Positions 53,379-62,707 of a stretch of DNA of 64,000 bases are shown here, one piece after another. The translations under genes were made by a program, and so were the position numbers. How positions within the stretch are numbered: position 1 is the stretch's first letter; each line of letters starts with the position of its first letter. This DNA is from Actinomycetes bacterium (GTDB lineage Bacteria; Auribacterota; JAJCYG01), in contig JAJCYG010000095.1 in the NCBI GenBank assembly GCA_029263055.1, forward strand, positions 1 through 64,000. The letters run 5' to 3'. The notes below the pieces were generated by a model, which did no database searches, had not been told where the DNA came from, and saw nothing but the letters and a program-made list of their open reading frames with translations.

Positions 53379-54359
53379 ATGTCTAAAGAACGAATATTAA
53401 GCGGTATGCGACCAACTGGAATGTTGCATTTAGGCAACTTGCTGGGGGCCTTAGACAACTGGAAAAAGTATCAAGACCAGATGGAATGTTTCTTTATGGT
53501 GGCGGACTGGCACGCCTTGATGAGTGAATATAAGAATCCTAAAGATTTGAAAAAGTTCACGATTGAGTGTGTGAAAGACTGGATTGCTTTTGGACTCGAT
53601 CCAGAAAAGAGCACGATTTTTATCCAATCTGATGTGAAAGAGCATTTGGAATTAGCGGCTATCTTTGGGGCGTTGACCCCAATTCCATGGTTGGAGCGCA
53701 ATCCTACTTATAAAGAGCAGCTCCAGGAATTGAAAGATAAAGACATTTTTACCTATGCATTTTTGGGTTATCCAGTCTTGCAGGCGGCTGATATTTTGCT
53801 TTATAAAGCCACTAAAGTCCCGGTTGGCAATGACCAGTTGCCTCACTTGGAATTGACTCGTGAGATTGCTCGACGATTTAATTTTCTCTATAAAGATGTT
53901 TTTCCAGAGCCACAGCCTATTTTGACGCAAATGTCTCGCTTGATGGGGCTAGACAATCGAAAGATGAGCAAGAGCTATGGGAATATGATTGCTTTGTCTG
54001 AAACTGAAGAGCAGATTCAGACAAAGGTTAAAACCATGGTTACAGATCCAGCCCGTGTGCGTTTAAAAGACCCGGGGCATCCAGATGTTTGTAATGTGTT
54101 TGCTTATCACCAGATCTTTAATGCTAAGCAAGTAGATGAAGTGCGGGCCTGGTGTGAAGGGGCTACAGTGGGATGCACAGACTGTAAAGCTAAGGTAGCA
54201 GATCAGTTGGTAGACCTGCTCAAGCCAGCTCAAGAAATTAGAAAAGAGCTTGATTCAGATGAAAAGAAGATTGAAGAGATCTTAGCCGCTGGGGCTGAAA
54301 AAGCCAGAAAAGTAGCTCAAAAAACTATTGAGGAAGTCAAAGGCCTAGTTGGGTTATAA
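53379..54359 (+). CDS. trpS: Tryptophanyl-tRNA synthetase
   Basis: Charges tRNA-Trp. 326 residues, normal for bacterial TrpRS. GMRPTGMLHLGNLLGALDNW contains the HIGH-type motif, YPVLQAADILLYKA and VPVGNDQLPHLELTREIARRFN bind Trp, and RKMSKSYGN is the KMSKS loop. A short Cys-containing stretch (CEGATVGCTDCKAKVADQLV) precedes the C-terminal helices. GAGGATAT upstream of ATG 53379 can serve as ribosome site. Confidence 0.96.
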   Translation: MSKERILSGMRPTGMLHLGNLLGALDNWKKYQDQMECFFMVADWHALMSEYKNPKDLKKFTIECVKDWIAFGLDPEKSTIFIQSDVKEHLELAAIFGALTPIPWLERNPTYKEQLQELKDKDIFTYAFLGYPVLQAADILLYKATKVPVGNDQLPHLELTREIARRFNFLYKDVFPEPQPILTQMSRLMGLDNRKMSKSYGNMIALSETEEQIQTKVKTMVTDPARVRLKDPGHPDVCNVFAYHQIFNAKQVDEVRAWCEGATVGCTDCKAKVADQLVDLLKPAQEIRKELDSDEKKIEEILAAGAEKARKVAQKTIEEVKGLVGL

Positions 54360-54393
54360 TAAACGTTTTAGTTTTAACTTTAATGGATGAAAT

Positions 54394-55128
54394 ATGACTG
54401 AAGAACAAGCAAATGATTACAAAGTATCGCTAGAGATTTTCGAGGGTCCGCTCGATCTTCTTTTGTATTTGGTTAAAAAAGAAGAAGTCGACATCTTTGA
54501 AATCGATACCGTTAAAGTGATTGATCAATATTTAGAATATATTGAATATTTTAAAATGCTTGATTTGGATATTGCAGGTGAGTTTTTGGTGATGGCCTCA
54601 ACATTGATGTATATCAAATCAAAAATGTTGCTTCCACCTGAAGAACGTCCCATTGATGAAGAGGAAGAAGAAGATCCACGTTTGGAATTAATCAAACAGT
54701 TGGTGGAGTATAAAAAATTTAAAGAAGCAGCGACTGACTTAGGTGTGCGAGCATTACATGAAGCCGATCACTTTAGTCGTGAAACAGGTGGGCCGCTTCC
54801 GATTGATTTAAAGAGTAAAGAAGTTGAGTCAACTATTTTTGATTTGATTAGTTCGTTTTCTAAAGTGCTTGAGCGAATCAAAATTGAAGATGACTTAAAA
54901 GAAATTTTTGAAGAGACCCATACCGTTACAGATAAAATAAAAGTTATCTTAGATACATTTAAAGAGGTGGATGAAATACGTTTTTCTGAGCTCTTTGAAG
55001 GGGTTAAAACTAGAAGTGAAGTAGTGGTAACCTTTTTAGCGGTGCTAGAATTAATCCGTTTGAAAAAAGTGGTGGCCACGCAAATTGAATCGTTTGGCGA
55101 AGTAACAATGCGCCAAGGTATTGGTTGA
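54394..55128 (+). CDS. scpA: Segregation and condensation protein A
   Basis: Kleisin subunit that bridges the SMC dimer in chromosome condensation. 244 residues. The N-terminal domain has the classical FEGPLDLLLYLVKKEEVDIFEI and EFLVMASTLMYIKSKMLLP. The C-terminal winged helix includes FLAVLELIRLKKVVATQIESFGEV. It is followed within a few bases by scpB, whose ribosome site overlaps its end. Confidence 0.95.
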   Translation: MTEEQANDYKVSLEIFEGPLDLLLYLVKKEEVDIFEIDTVKVIDQYLEYIEYFKMLDLDIAGEFLVMASTLMYIKSKMLLPPEERPIDEEEEEDPRLELIKQLVEYKKFKEAATDLGVRALHEADHFSRETGGPLPIDLKSKEVESTIFDLISSFSKVLERIKIEDDLKEIFEETHTVTDKIKVILDTFKEVDEIRFSELFEGVKTRSEVVVTFLAVLELIRLKKVVATQIESFGEVTMRQGIG

Positions 55129-55139
55129 GAGGAGTTGAC

Positions 55140-55964
55140 ATGGAAGCAGAATCAAAAGAAAAAATAAAACGGATACTTGAAGCCCTTCTTTTTGTGACTT
55201 CACGTCCCTTGTCGGCTAAAGAGTTGAGAGACGTGGTAAGTGATGTTGAAGTGATTCCTGAAAAGCAGCTTCTTCCATTATTAGAAGAGTTGGCTCAAGA
55301 ATATGAAGAGTTGGGTCGAAGTTTTAAATTAGAAGAGACTTCTGAAGGGTTTCAAATTCGAACCCGTTCGGAATATGCGCCTTATTTGTCAAAACTCTAT
55401 AAAGACCGTCGTACTGAAAAACTATCTCATGCTGTGCTTGAGACGTTAGCTATTATTGCTTATCGTCAGCCAATCACTAAGTCTGAAGTTGAAGGTGTTC
55501 GTGGTGTGGATGTGACAGGACCGCTCAAGAAATGTTTGGAACACGAATATGTGGCGATTGTGGGTAAAAAAGAAGTTTTGGGTCGTCCATTTATGTATGG
55601 AACTACAAACAAATTCTTAAAACAATTTGGTTTGAAAACATTAGATGAATTGCCTCAAATTGAGGAATTGCGCGAAATGGGAGAGAGTCAAAAAGAGCTC
55701 GCTCTAGAACCAAGCGAAGTCAATTCTGAAGAAGAAAAGCCGACTGATGAAAATCAAGTTCCAGAAGAAGTCAATGAGTCGCCAGAAGCTGTTGAAGGCG
55801 AAGAAGTGGAAGCATTGAATGACACAGAACTAGAAGATGCGATTCAAGATGATGAAAATAGTGAATTAAAAGAAGAAGCAGATACTGAAGAAGAAGAAAT
55901 TGAGATTAAAGAAGATGAGCATGCAATCGAAGCATTGGGCGAAGATCCGGAAGAGGAAAAGTGA
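55140..55964 (+). CDS. scpB: Segregation and condensation protein B with long acidic tail
   Basis: Partner of ScpA and SMC. ATG 55140 is chosen because GAGAGGAG (55127-55134) precedes it; the in-frame TTG at 55125 overlaps scpA. 274 residues. The two winged-helix domains end at about residue 175 (ILEALLFVTSRPLSAKEL, AVLETLAIIAYRQPITKSEVEGVRGVD, GRPFMYGTTNKFLKQFGL). The following 95 residues are extremely rich in Glu and Asp (EEEEIEIKEDE), which many homologues have in shorter form. Confidence 0.94.
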   Translation: MEAESKEKIKRILEALLFVTSRPLSAKELRDVVSDVEVIPEKQLLPLLEELAQEYEELGRSFKLEETSEGFQIRTRSEYAPYLSKLYKDRRTEKLSHAVLETLAIIAYRQPITKSEVEGVRGVDVTGPLKKCLEHEYVAIVGKKEVLGRPFMYGTTNKFLKQFGLKTLDELPQIEELREMGESQKELALEPSEVNSEEEKPTDENQVPEEVNESPEAVEGEEVEALNDTELEDAIQDDENSELKEEADTEEEEIEIKEDEHAIEALGEDPEEEK

Positions 55965-57037
55965 AATCACTATCGCAATTGCGTCTTAAAATCAACAAAC
56001 TAGATAAAGAGATCATCCGTTTGATTAATCAACGGGTTGAAGCAGCTCTTGGTATAGGCACGATCAAAAAAGGATCGGGTCGCGAGATCTTTGTGCCTGC
56101 ACGTGAAAAAGAAGTTTATGACCGAGCTATGAAGTTAAATAGCGGGCCAATATTAGATGATTCGATTCGGGCGATTTACCGTGAGGTGATGTCTGCATCC
56201 TTAGCTTTAGAAAAAGATCTGATTGTTGCCTTTTTGGGGCCAGAAGGAACATTTTCAAACCAAGCTTCTGTGGCTAAGTTTGGCAATTCAGTTTCGTACC
56301 AACCTTTGCCTAGTATTGATGAAGTCTTTAGAGAAATTGAACGGGGTAAAGCTGATTACGGAGTGGTTCCTATTGAAAACTCTGTGGAAGGATCAATTGG
56401 CCAAACATTAGACAACTTTTTAGATTCGCCTTTACAGGTCTGTTCAGAACTCTTTTTTCAGATTCAACATGTTCTTTATTCAAAAAATAAAAACATCTCA
56501 TCTATTAAGAAGGTTTACTCAAATCCTCAAGTATTTGGGCAATGTCGTTTGTGGTTAAATCAACATTTGCCACAAGCCACGCTTGTCGATACTTCAAGTA
56601 CTGCTCGTGCCTGTGAAATTGCTTTAAAAGAAAAGAATGTGGCCGCAATTGCCGGTAAGCAAGCTAAAGAGATTTATAAGTTGCCTGCGTTGCGTTCTAA
56701 TATTCAAGATAGCGCCGGTAATTGCACACGCTTTTTTGTTTTAGGCAAAAAAGAGAGCGACCGAACAGGTAAAGATAAAACATCGATTCTTTTTTCAACC
56801 TCAGATAAAGTTGGGGCGTTGTATAAAACCTTGCAACCTTTTGAAAAAAATAAGATCAATCTCAGTAAAATTGAATCTCGTCCTTCGAAAAAGAAAGCAT
56901 GGGAATATGTTTTCTTTGTTGATTTGGAAGGGCATCCTTCAGATAAGAAGGTTGCTTCAGCACTTAAAGCCGTTGAACGGAAATGCAAATTCTTCAAGGT
57001 TTTGGGCGCATACCCTCAAAATCAAATCTTACTGTAA
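55961..57037 (+). CDS. pheA: Bifunctional chorismate mutase/prephenate dehydratase
   Basis: Makes phenylpyruvate from chorismate. 358 residues from GTG 55961, which overlaps the scpB stop (GTGA) and has GGAAGAGG upstream. A short chorismate mutase domain occupies about residues 1-85 (LRLKINKLDKEIIRLINQRVEAALGIG). Prephenate dehydratase follows (AFLGPEGTFSNQAS, VPIENSVEGSIGQTLD, catalytic CTRFFVLG). A C-terminal ACT domain has the Phe-binding ESRPSKKKAWEYVFFVD, so feedback inhibition by phenylalanine is likely. Confidence 0.96.
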   Translation: MKSLSQLRLKINKLDKEIIRLINQRVEAALGIGTIKKGSGREIFVPAREKEVYDRAMKLNSGPILDDSIRAIYREVMSASLALEKDLIVAFLGPEGTFSNQASVAKFGNSVSYQPLPSIDEVFREIERGKADYGVVPIENSVEGSIGQTLDNFLDSPLQVCSELFFQIQHVLYSKNKNISSIKKVYSNPQVFGQCRLWLNQHLPQATLVDTSSTARACEIALKEKNVAAIAGKQAKEIYKLPALRSNIQDSAGNCTRFFVLGKKESDRTGKDKTSILFSTSDKVGALYKTLQPFEKNKINLSKIESRPSKKKAWEYVFFVDLEGHPSDKKVASALKAVERKCKFFKVLGAYPQNQILL

Positions 57038-57046
57038 GGACTTCTC

Positions 57047-58144
57047 ATGCCCTTGGACAAGCAGATCAATCCTCAGATTAAGAAAATTCACCCTTATATT
57101 CCTGGAAAAACCATCGAGGAAGTGGCGCAACAGAACCGTTTAAAGCCAGCGCAGGTTTTGAAATTAGCTTCAAATGAGAATGTGCTAGGGCCTTCGCCTA
57201 AGGCTGTGGCAGCTGTGAAAGAATCTTGTAAGCGCTTACATCTTTATCCTGATGGTTCGGGTAAAGCACTTAAAATAAAAATAGCCCAACAGCTTAAAGT
57301 GAAACCGAATCAAGTTCTTTTAGGCAATGGCTCTAATGAGCTTTTAGAGTTTGTCTGCAAAGCTTTTGTGCGACCAGGCGATGAAGTAGTAGTGCCTGAA
57401 ATTACTTTTTCAATGTACAACGCCTTTGCCACTTTAGCTGGAGCTAAGATCAAAAAAGTCTCTTTAACTGATTATGTTTTGGATACGAATAAGTTATTAA
57501 AAGCGGTAAATAAGAAAACAAAAATAGTTTTCTTGTGTAATCCGAACAATCCAACAGGAACGGTGATTTCACACGAATCAATTAAAAAACTGATTCGTGC
57601 ACTTCCTGAAAAAGTGATTGTTGTTTTAGATGAAGCTTATGGAGATTTTCGTTCTGGAAAAGGAATGGCCCAAAGCCAAGAATTTCTCCGAAGAGAGAAT
57701 GTACTGTTACTAAGAACGTTTTCAAAAATTTTTGGCTTAGCTTCTTTGCGGATTGGGTATGGCTTAGCCCATCCTAAATTGGCAGATTTATTAAATCGTG
57801 TGCGCCAACCTTTTAATGTGAATGGGGTGGCACAAGCAGCTGCTTGTGCTGGTTTTGCAGATAAAAGTCACCAAAGCAAGAGCAAGCAGCTTGTCCGCGC
57901 GGGAAAAAAGGTTTTAGAGAAGAAATTAAAGGAACTCAATTTACTTGTGTTGCCTTCAGAGGCTAACTTTGTTTGTGTGCGGGTTGGAAATAGCAAAAAA
58001 GTGTCTGAAGCGATGCAAAAAGAGGGTGTGGTCATTCGTCCGCTTGGTTCTTTTGGTTTAAAAGCATTTATTCGCATTACTATTGGCACAGCCGCACAAA
58101 ATAGGCGTGTGATTAAATCATTAAAGAGAGCATTAAAGAAATGA
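57047..58144 (+). CDS. hisC: Histidinol-phosphate/aromatic aminotransferase
   Basis: PLP fold-type I aminotransferase, 365 residues. LASNENVLGPSPKA, CNPNNPTGT, VVLDEAYGDF and PLP-lysine region RTFSKIFGLASLRIGYG are the HisC signatures. It sits between pheA and tyrA rather than with his genes, so it probably transaminates phenylpyruvate and hydroxyphenylpyruvate, alone or together with its histidine role. The C-terminus is unusually basic. Its stop overlaps tyrA by ATGA. Confidence 0.92.
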   Translation: MPLDKQINPQIKKIHPYIPGKTIEEVAQQNRLKPAQVLKLASNENVLGPSPKAVAAVKESCKRLHLYPDGSGKALKIKIAQQLKVKPNQVLLGNGSNELLEFVCKAFVRPGDEVVVPEITFSMYNAFATLAGAKIKKVSLTDYVLDTNKLLKAVNKKTKIVFLCNPNNPTGTVISHESIKKLIRALPEKVIVVLDEAYGDFRSGKGMAQSQEFLRRENVLLLRTFSKIFGLASLRIGYGLAHPKLADLLNRVRQPFNVNGVAQAAACAGFADKSHQSKSKQLVRAGKKVLEKKLKELNLLVLPSEANFVCVRVGNSKKVSEAMQKEGVVIRPLGSFGLKAFIRITIGTAAQNRRVIKSLKRALKK

Positions 58145-58989
58145 AACAGGTAGCAGAAACTATTCTTATTGTGGGTGTGGGACTGATCGGTGGATCGCTT
58201 GGCAAAGCCATTAAAAAAAGACGTTTGGCCAAACAAGTGATTGGCGTGAGTCGCAAGCAAGCGACTCTGCGAGCGGCTAAAAAAGCTGGTGCCATTGATG
58301 TTGGAAGCACTCAACTAGAAAAAATGGTGCCAAAGGCAGACATTATTGTGATTGCAGCACCTTTAGATAAAGTGATTCCTTTAGCAAAGAAAATTGCCAA
58401 ACTTAAAAAGCCAGATGCTGTGGTGACAGATGTTGGGAGTGTTAAGGGTAAAATTCTTACTAGCTGTGAACCGTTTTTTAACGGAACATTTGTGGGAGGC
58501 CATCCCATGGCTGGTTCTGAAAAAACCGGGGTTGCTTTTGCCAAAGAAAAGCTTTTTGAGGATACAGTCTGTATTTTAACCCCGACTAAAAAGACTCAAT
58601 CAAGTGCCAAAAGGAAAGTGGAACAGCTTTGGAAGGGTGTGGGGGCGAAAGTCAGCCTACTGAGCGCTAAAGAACACGACAATGTAACCGCTTACATAAG
58701 TCATCTGCCTCATTTGTTATCTGTGGCCTTAGTTCAATCGTTACCACTCAAGCAACGCAACTACTTAAAGTTTATTGGAACGGGTTTTAAAGATATGTCT
58801 CGCTTGGCTGGGGGAGATTCTAAGTTGTGGCTTGAGATTTTGCTGTCTAATAAAAGTGAAGTGCAAAAATCGTTAAACCAAAATATTAAAGAGCTTCAGA
58901 AATGGAAGCGACTGCTTGAAACAGAAAATCAACAAGCGGTTTTGTCACAACTTCAACAAGCTCGTTCAACTCGCAGAAAGATAAAATAA
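58141..58989 (+). CDS. tyrA: Prephenate dehydrogenase
   Basis: NAD(P)-dependent oxidative decarboxylation of prephenate toward tyrosine. 282 residues. Rossmann start ILIVGVGLIGGSLGKAIKKR, VVTDVGSVKGKIL, GGHPMAGSEKTGVAFA and the helical part HDNVTAYISHLPHLLSVALV with GTGFKDMSRLAGG identify the family. No C-terminal ACT domain is present. aroA follows after 1 nt. Confidence 0.95.
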   Translation: MKQVAETILIVGVGLIGGSLGKAIKKRRLAKQVIGVSRKQATLRAAKKAGAIDVGSTQLEKMVPKADIIVIAAPLDKVIPLAKKIAKLKKPDAVVTDVGSVKGKILTSCEPFFNGTFVGGHPMAGSEKTGVAFAKEKLFEDTVCILTPTKKTQSSAKRKVEQLWKGVGAKVSLLSAKEHDNVTAYISHLPHLLSVALVQSLPLKQRNYLKFIGTGFKDMSRLAGGDSKLWLEILLSNKSEVQKSLNQNIKELQKWKRLLETENQQAVLSQLQQARSTRRKIK

Positions 58990-58990
58990 G

Positions 58991-60295
58991 ATGTCTCATT
59001 CCTTTGTTTCTTCACCCATTAAATCTTTTGCAGGTGATCTGATTGTTCCTGGTGACAAATCGATTTCACATCGTTCTCTATTTTTAACCTCGCTGGGACA
59101 GGGAAAAGCAAAAATTTCAAATTTTCTTTCAGGTGAAGATTGTCAAGCAACAGCCCGTGCGTTTCAAGCCATGGGAGTCGACATTACATTTGAGTCACCC
59201 ACAGAAGTGATTGTCAATGGTAAGGGGAAATATGCCTTAAAAAAACCAGCTGAAGTTTTAGATATGGGTAACTCGGGGACAACCACTCGATTGTTAATGG
59301 GTGTGTTAGCAGGGCAGGATTTCAGTGCCGAGCTTAAAGGGGATGCTTCATTATCTTCTCGTCCTATGAAACGAGTTGTGGAACCGTTAACACAAATGGG
59401 GGCTAGCTTTTCAGGGCCCACCAATGGAGCACAGCTTCCACTTCAGGTTAATGGGGGCGCTTTAAATGGAATGACTCATCCCTTAAAGGTGGCAAGCGCA
59501 CAAGTTAAATCATCTCTTTTGTTGGCAGGGCTCTATGCCGATGGGCTGACAACAGTTATTGAACCAAACCAATCAAGAGATCATACCGAACGCATGTTAA
59601 AGTACTTAGGTGTTCATGTTGAAACAGAAGACTTGTCATACACGATTGATTCAGATCAAGAACCTAAAAACAAAGATATTTTTGTTCCTGGAGATATTTC
59701 TTCTGCTGCTTTTTTTCTAGTTGCTGCAGCGGCCTTTCCTAATTCTAGTTTGCTAATTAAAGATGTAGGACTGAATCCTACTCGGATGGCCATCATAGAA
59801 GTGCTTAGAAAAATGGGCGCTCAAATTACTGTTTTGTTAGAACCTAAATCTGAAAAATTTGAACCTTACGGAGATGTTGAGGTTTTTGGTCATCCACTCA
59901 TAGGAACTGAGATTTCTGGGGCAATGATCCCTTATCTTATTGATGAAATTCCTGTCTTAGCTGTTGCCGCTGCTTTAGCCGATGGAGAGACCGTGATTCG
60001 GGATGCGGCTGAACTACGCGTTAAAGAGAGTGATCGAATTAAGGCTGTTGTGACATCGCTTCAAAAATTAGGTGTTCAAGTTGAAGAATTAGAAGATGGA
60101 ATGGTTATTCAAGGACAGCCCCGGCTTAAAGGGGGCGAAACATTTGAAAGTTATGGCGATCATCGTATCGCCATGTCAATGGCCATAGCAGGGCTTTTTT
60201 GTGATAAACCAATCACAATTAAAAATGCGGATTGTATTCAGACCTCATTTCCAAGTTTTGAAGAAAAATTAAAGTTGCTGGTTACTTATGAGTAA
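58991..60295 (+). CDS. aroA: 3-phosphoshikimate 1-carboxyvinyltransferase (EPSP synthase)
   Basis: Penultimate step of chorismate synthesis. 434 residues. GDKSISHRSLFLTSLGQG, LDMGNSGTTTRLLMGVLAGQ, SSRPMKRVVEPLTQMGA, GDISSAAFFLVAAA, the ELRVKESDRI motif and YGDHRIAMSMAIAGL cover both domains. It overlaps cmk by 8 nt. The order aroA-cmk is frequent in bacteria. Confidence 0.96.
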   Translation: MSHSFVSSPIKSFAGDLIVPGDKSISHRSLFLTSLGQGKAKISNFLSGEDCQATARAFQAMGVDITFESPTEVIVNGKGKYALKKPAEVLDMGNSGTTTRLLMGVLAGQDFSAELKGDASLSSRPMKRVVEPLTQMGASFSGPTNGAQLPLQVNGGALNGMTHPLKVASAQVKSSLLLAGLYADGLTTVIEPNQSRDHTERMLKYLGVHVETEDLSYTIDSDQEPKNKDIFVPGDISSAAFFLVAAAAFPNSSLLIKDVGLNPTRMAIIEVLRKMGAQITVLLEPKSEKFEPYGDVEVFGHPLIGTEISGAMIPYLIDEIPVLAVAAALADGETVIRDAAELRVKESDRIKAVVTSLQKLGVQVEELEDGMVIQGQPRLKGGETFESYGDHRIAMSMAIAGLFCDKPITIKNADCIQTSFPSFEEKLKLLVTYE

Positions 60296-60971
60296 ACAAA
60301 AATTAATTATTGCCATTGATGGTCCCGGTGGTTCAGGAAAAAGCACCTTAGCACGCGGACTTTCAAGTCGTCTTGGATTACTTTATGTCGATACTGGGGC
60401 AATGTATCGAGCTTTAACATGGAAAGCGATTCGAAATAAAATAGATTTCACCCAAGAAAAAAAACTAAGCAAAATCGCTAAAGAATCTCATCTAGAACTC
60501 AAACCTCCGGAAACAGCAGGTGGAGAGATTAAAGTATTTATTGATGGTCGCGATGTGACTGAAGAAATTCGTTCTCCTTTAATTACCAATCATACTTCAG
60601 ATGTAGCAAAAGTATCGGGTGTGCGTGGATGCATGGTGGCGCACCAACGCGAAATTGCGGAACATGGAAATGCGGTCTTAGAAGGAAGAGATATTGGAAC
60701 AGTAGTCTTTCCTGATGCTGATATTAAGTTTTTTCTAAAAGCAGATGTCGAGCAACGTGCCAAACGTCGTCAAAAAGAGTTATCTGAAAAGGGGACAGAG
60801 GTCGCCGTTGACAAGATTAAAGAAGATCTTTTAAAGCGAGATGACATTGATTCATCCAGAGAAGATTCTCCTCTAAAACCAGCAGAAGACGCCATTCCTA
60901 TCGACTCATCAACAATGAGTGTTGAAGAAATGGTTGAAACCGCTCTCAGCCACATTAAAAAGCTATCTTAA
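60288..60971 (+). CDS. cmk: Cytidylate kinase
   Basis: Phosphorylates CMP and dCMP. 227 residues: P-loop IDGPGGSGKSTLARGL, DTGAMYRALTWKAI, GRDVTEEIRSP, LEGRDIGTVVFPDADIKFFLKA and KRDDIDSSREDSPLKPAEDAIPIDSS. The order aroA-cmk-plsC matches many genomes, although ispH and rpsA, which often follow, are absent here. Confidence 0.96.
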   Translation: MSKQKLIIAIDGPGGSGKSTLARGLSSRLGLLYVDTGAMYRALTWKAIRNKIDFTQEKKLSKIAKESHLELKPPETAGGEIKVFIDGRDVTEEIRSPLITNHTSDVAKVSGVRGCMVAHQREIAEHGNAVLEGRDIGTVVFPDADIKFFLKADVEQRAKRRQKELSEKGTEVAVDKIKEDLLKRDDIDSSREDSPLKPAEDAIPIDSSTMSVEEMVETALSHIKKLS

Positions 60972-60983
60972 GGAAAAACCAAG

Positions 60984-61598
60984 ATGATTATTTTTAGATT
61001 CGCACGTTTCCTTTGTTGGGTTTTTGCCAAACTTTATTTGCGTTATGAATCACTTGAACATGACAACATCCCTAAAACAGGGGGAGTGATTATTGCGGCC
61101 AATCATGTGAGCTTTCTAGATCCTCCTTTATGTGGAATTGGGATCAAACGTCCTACACACTATTTTGCTCGAAACACTCTCATGAAAAATGCCTTTCTAA
61201 AATGGTTTTATAAAGAGTTAAATTGTATTCCTGTGAATCGTGATCAGCTTGATATGAAAACTTTTCGAAGAGTGGTTAAAGAACTTAAAGCAGGAGCCAT
61301 TGTGATTCTCTTTCCTGAAGGAACCCGAAGTCCGGATGGAGAGCTACAAAAAGGGGAGCCAGGAACAGGAATGATTGTTCAACATGCTAAGGTGCCTGTC
61401 GTCCCTTGCTATATTGATGGAGCGGCCGAAGCCATGCCGCGTGGCTCCAAATACCCTCTTCCTAAAAAAGTACGCATCATCTTTGGGCAACCCATGGATT
61501 TTTCTGAGATGATTGTCAAAGACAAGCGAGAAGCGTATAAAAGCATCTCCAACCAAATCATGGATGAAATCGCTGAATTAAAGGCTCAAACCTCATAG
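60984..61598 (+). CDS. plsC: 1-acyl-sn-glycerol-3-phosphate acyltransferase
   Basis: Second acylation in phospholipid synthesis, at the inner membrane. 204 residues. The acyltransferase boxes are NHVSFLD (H-x4-D), the mid segment NCIPVNRDQLD, FPEGTRSPDGEL, and VPVVPCYIDGA. An N-terminal hydrophobic helix (about 5-22) anchors it. A small inverted repeat (61594-61612) overlaps its stop codon but has no T run. Confidence 0.92.
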   Translation: MIIFRFARFLCWVFAKLYLRYESLEHDNIPKTGGVIIAANHVSFLDPPLCGIGIKRPTHYFARNTLMKNAFLKWFYKELNCIPVNRDQLDMKTFRRVVKELKAGAIVILFPEGTRSPDGELQKGEPGTGMIVQHAKVPVVPCYIDGAAEAMPRGSKYPLPKKVRIIFGQPMDFSEMIVKDKREAYKSISNQIMDEIAELKAQTS

Positions 61599-61623
61599 AG
61601 AGACCCTCTATGAAAGATTTGGG

Positions 61624-61652
61624 TTGATTCAAAGCAAAAAAGAGATTAAAAT
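61624..61652 (+). promoter_or_regulatory. Putative promoter of the rfbB-flippase group
   Basis: TTGATT (61624-61629), a 17-nt spacer and TAAAAT (61647-61652), about 50 nt before GTG 61705, which has AAGGAG at 61693-61698. Confidence 0.6.
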
Positions 61653-61704
61653 CTTCTACTTCCAGTGGGAACGGGAGTTACACAGAAATCATAAGGAGTA
61701 AAGC

Positions 61705-62706
61705 GTGAAAGTATTAGTTACAGGTGGTGCAGGGTTTATTGGATCTAATTTTGTCCGTTACGCATTGAGCAATCATACTGATTGGGAAGTGATCAATTTA
61801 GACAAATTAACCTATGCCGGAAATTTAGAAAACTTAAAAGATGTTGAGAGCAATCCTAAGTATCGTTTTGTCCAAGGTGACATTGCTGATGAAGAATTAG
61901 TTAACAAGCTTTTTTCTGAAGGGATTGACTACTGCCTAAACTTTGCTGCTGAAACCCACGTCGATCGTTCTATTGGAGATCCTAAAGATTTCATCGTGAC
62001 AGATGTTCAAGGAACATATGCGCTGCTTGAAGCGGCTAAAACACATGGCGTGAAACGCTTTATCCAAATTTCAACAGATGAAGTTTATGGATCGATTCAA
62101 GAAGGCTCTTTTGTAGAGACTGACATGCTCACACCACGTAATCCTTACTCTGCCAGTAAAGCAGGAGCAGATCGCTTGGCTTATTCATACCATGCCACAT
62201 ATGGTTTGCCAGTTGTGGTGACACGGGCTTCAAATAACTTTGGTCCCTACCAATATCCTGAAAAATTAATTCCTTTGTTTGTGACCAATGCCGTCGATGA
62301 TCAAGCATTGCCTTTATATGGAGATGGATTAAATGTGCGTGATTGGTTGTTTGTAGAAGACCATTGCTCTGCCTTAGATTTCTTGTTGACCAATGGGGTT
62401 GATGGAGAAATTTATAATGTGGGTGGGGGAAATGAGTGCACCAACATTGAAATCACTAAAAAGGTATTGGCTCAGTTAAAGAAATCAGAAGATTTGATTA
62501 AGCCTGTCAAAGACCGCCAAGGTCATGACCGCCGTTATTCACTTGATTGCAGCAAATTGATTGCCATGGGGTGGAAGCCAAGTGGTGGTTTTGATGAGTT
62601 GTTAGAAAAAACCATTCATTGGTATGTTGAAAATGAAGACTGGTGGCGCAAGATTAAAAGTGGCGAATACAAAGAATACTATTTAAAACAATACGCCAAC
62701 AGGTAA
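61705..62706 (+). CDS. rfbB: dTDP-glucose 4,6-dehydratase
   Basis: Dehydrates dTDP-glucose on the way to dTDP-rhamnose and other surface sugars. 333 residues from GTG 61705 (strong AAGGAG). Short-chain dehydrogenase fold: VTGGAGFIGSNFVRYAL, FAAETHVDRSI, STDEVYGS, catalytic Y-x3-K in NPYSASKAGADRL, and RASNNFGPYQYPEKLIPL. The other dTDP-sugar genes are not yet in view. A flippase gene follows after 1 nt. Confidence 0.95.
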   Translation: MKVLVTGGAGFIGSNFVRYALSNHTDWEVINLDKLTYAGNLENLKDVESNPKYRFVQGDIADEELVNKLFSEGIDYCLNFAAETHVDRSIGDPKDFIVTDVQGTYALLEAAKTHGVKRFIQISTDEVYGSIQEGSFVETDMLTPRNPYSASKAGADRLAYSYHATYGLPVVVTRASNNFGPYQYPEKLIPLFVTNAVDDQALPLYGDGLNVRDWLFVEDHCSALDFLLTNGVDGEIYNVGGGNECTNIEITKKVLAQLKKSEDLIKPVKDRQGHDRRYSLDCSKLIAMGWKPSGGFDELLEKTIHWYVENEDWWRKIKSGEYKEYYLKQYANR

Positions 62707-62707
62707 T

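Noticed and set aside
61594..61612. Terminator after plsC
   Set aside because: CATAGAG/CTCTATG forms a 7-bp stem but overlaps the stop codon and has no T run.
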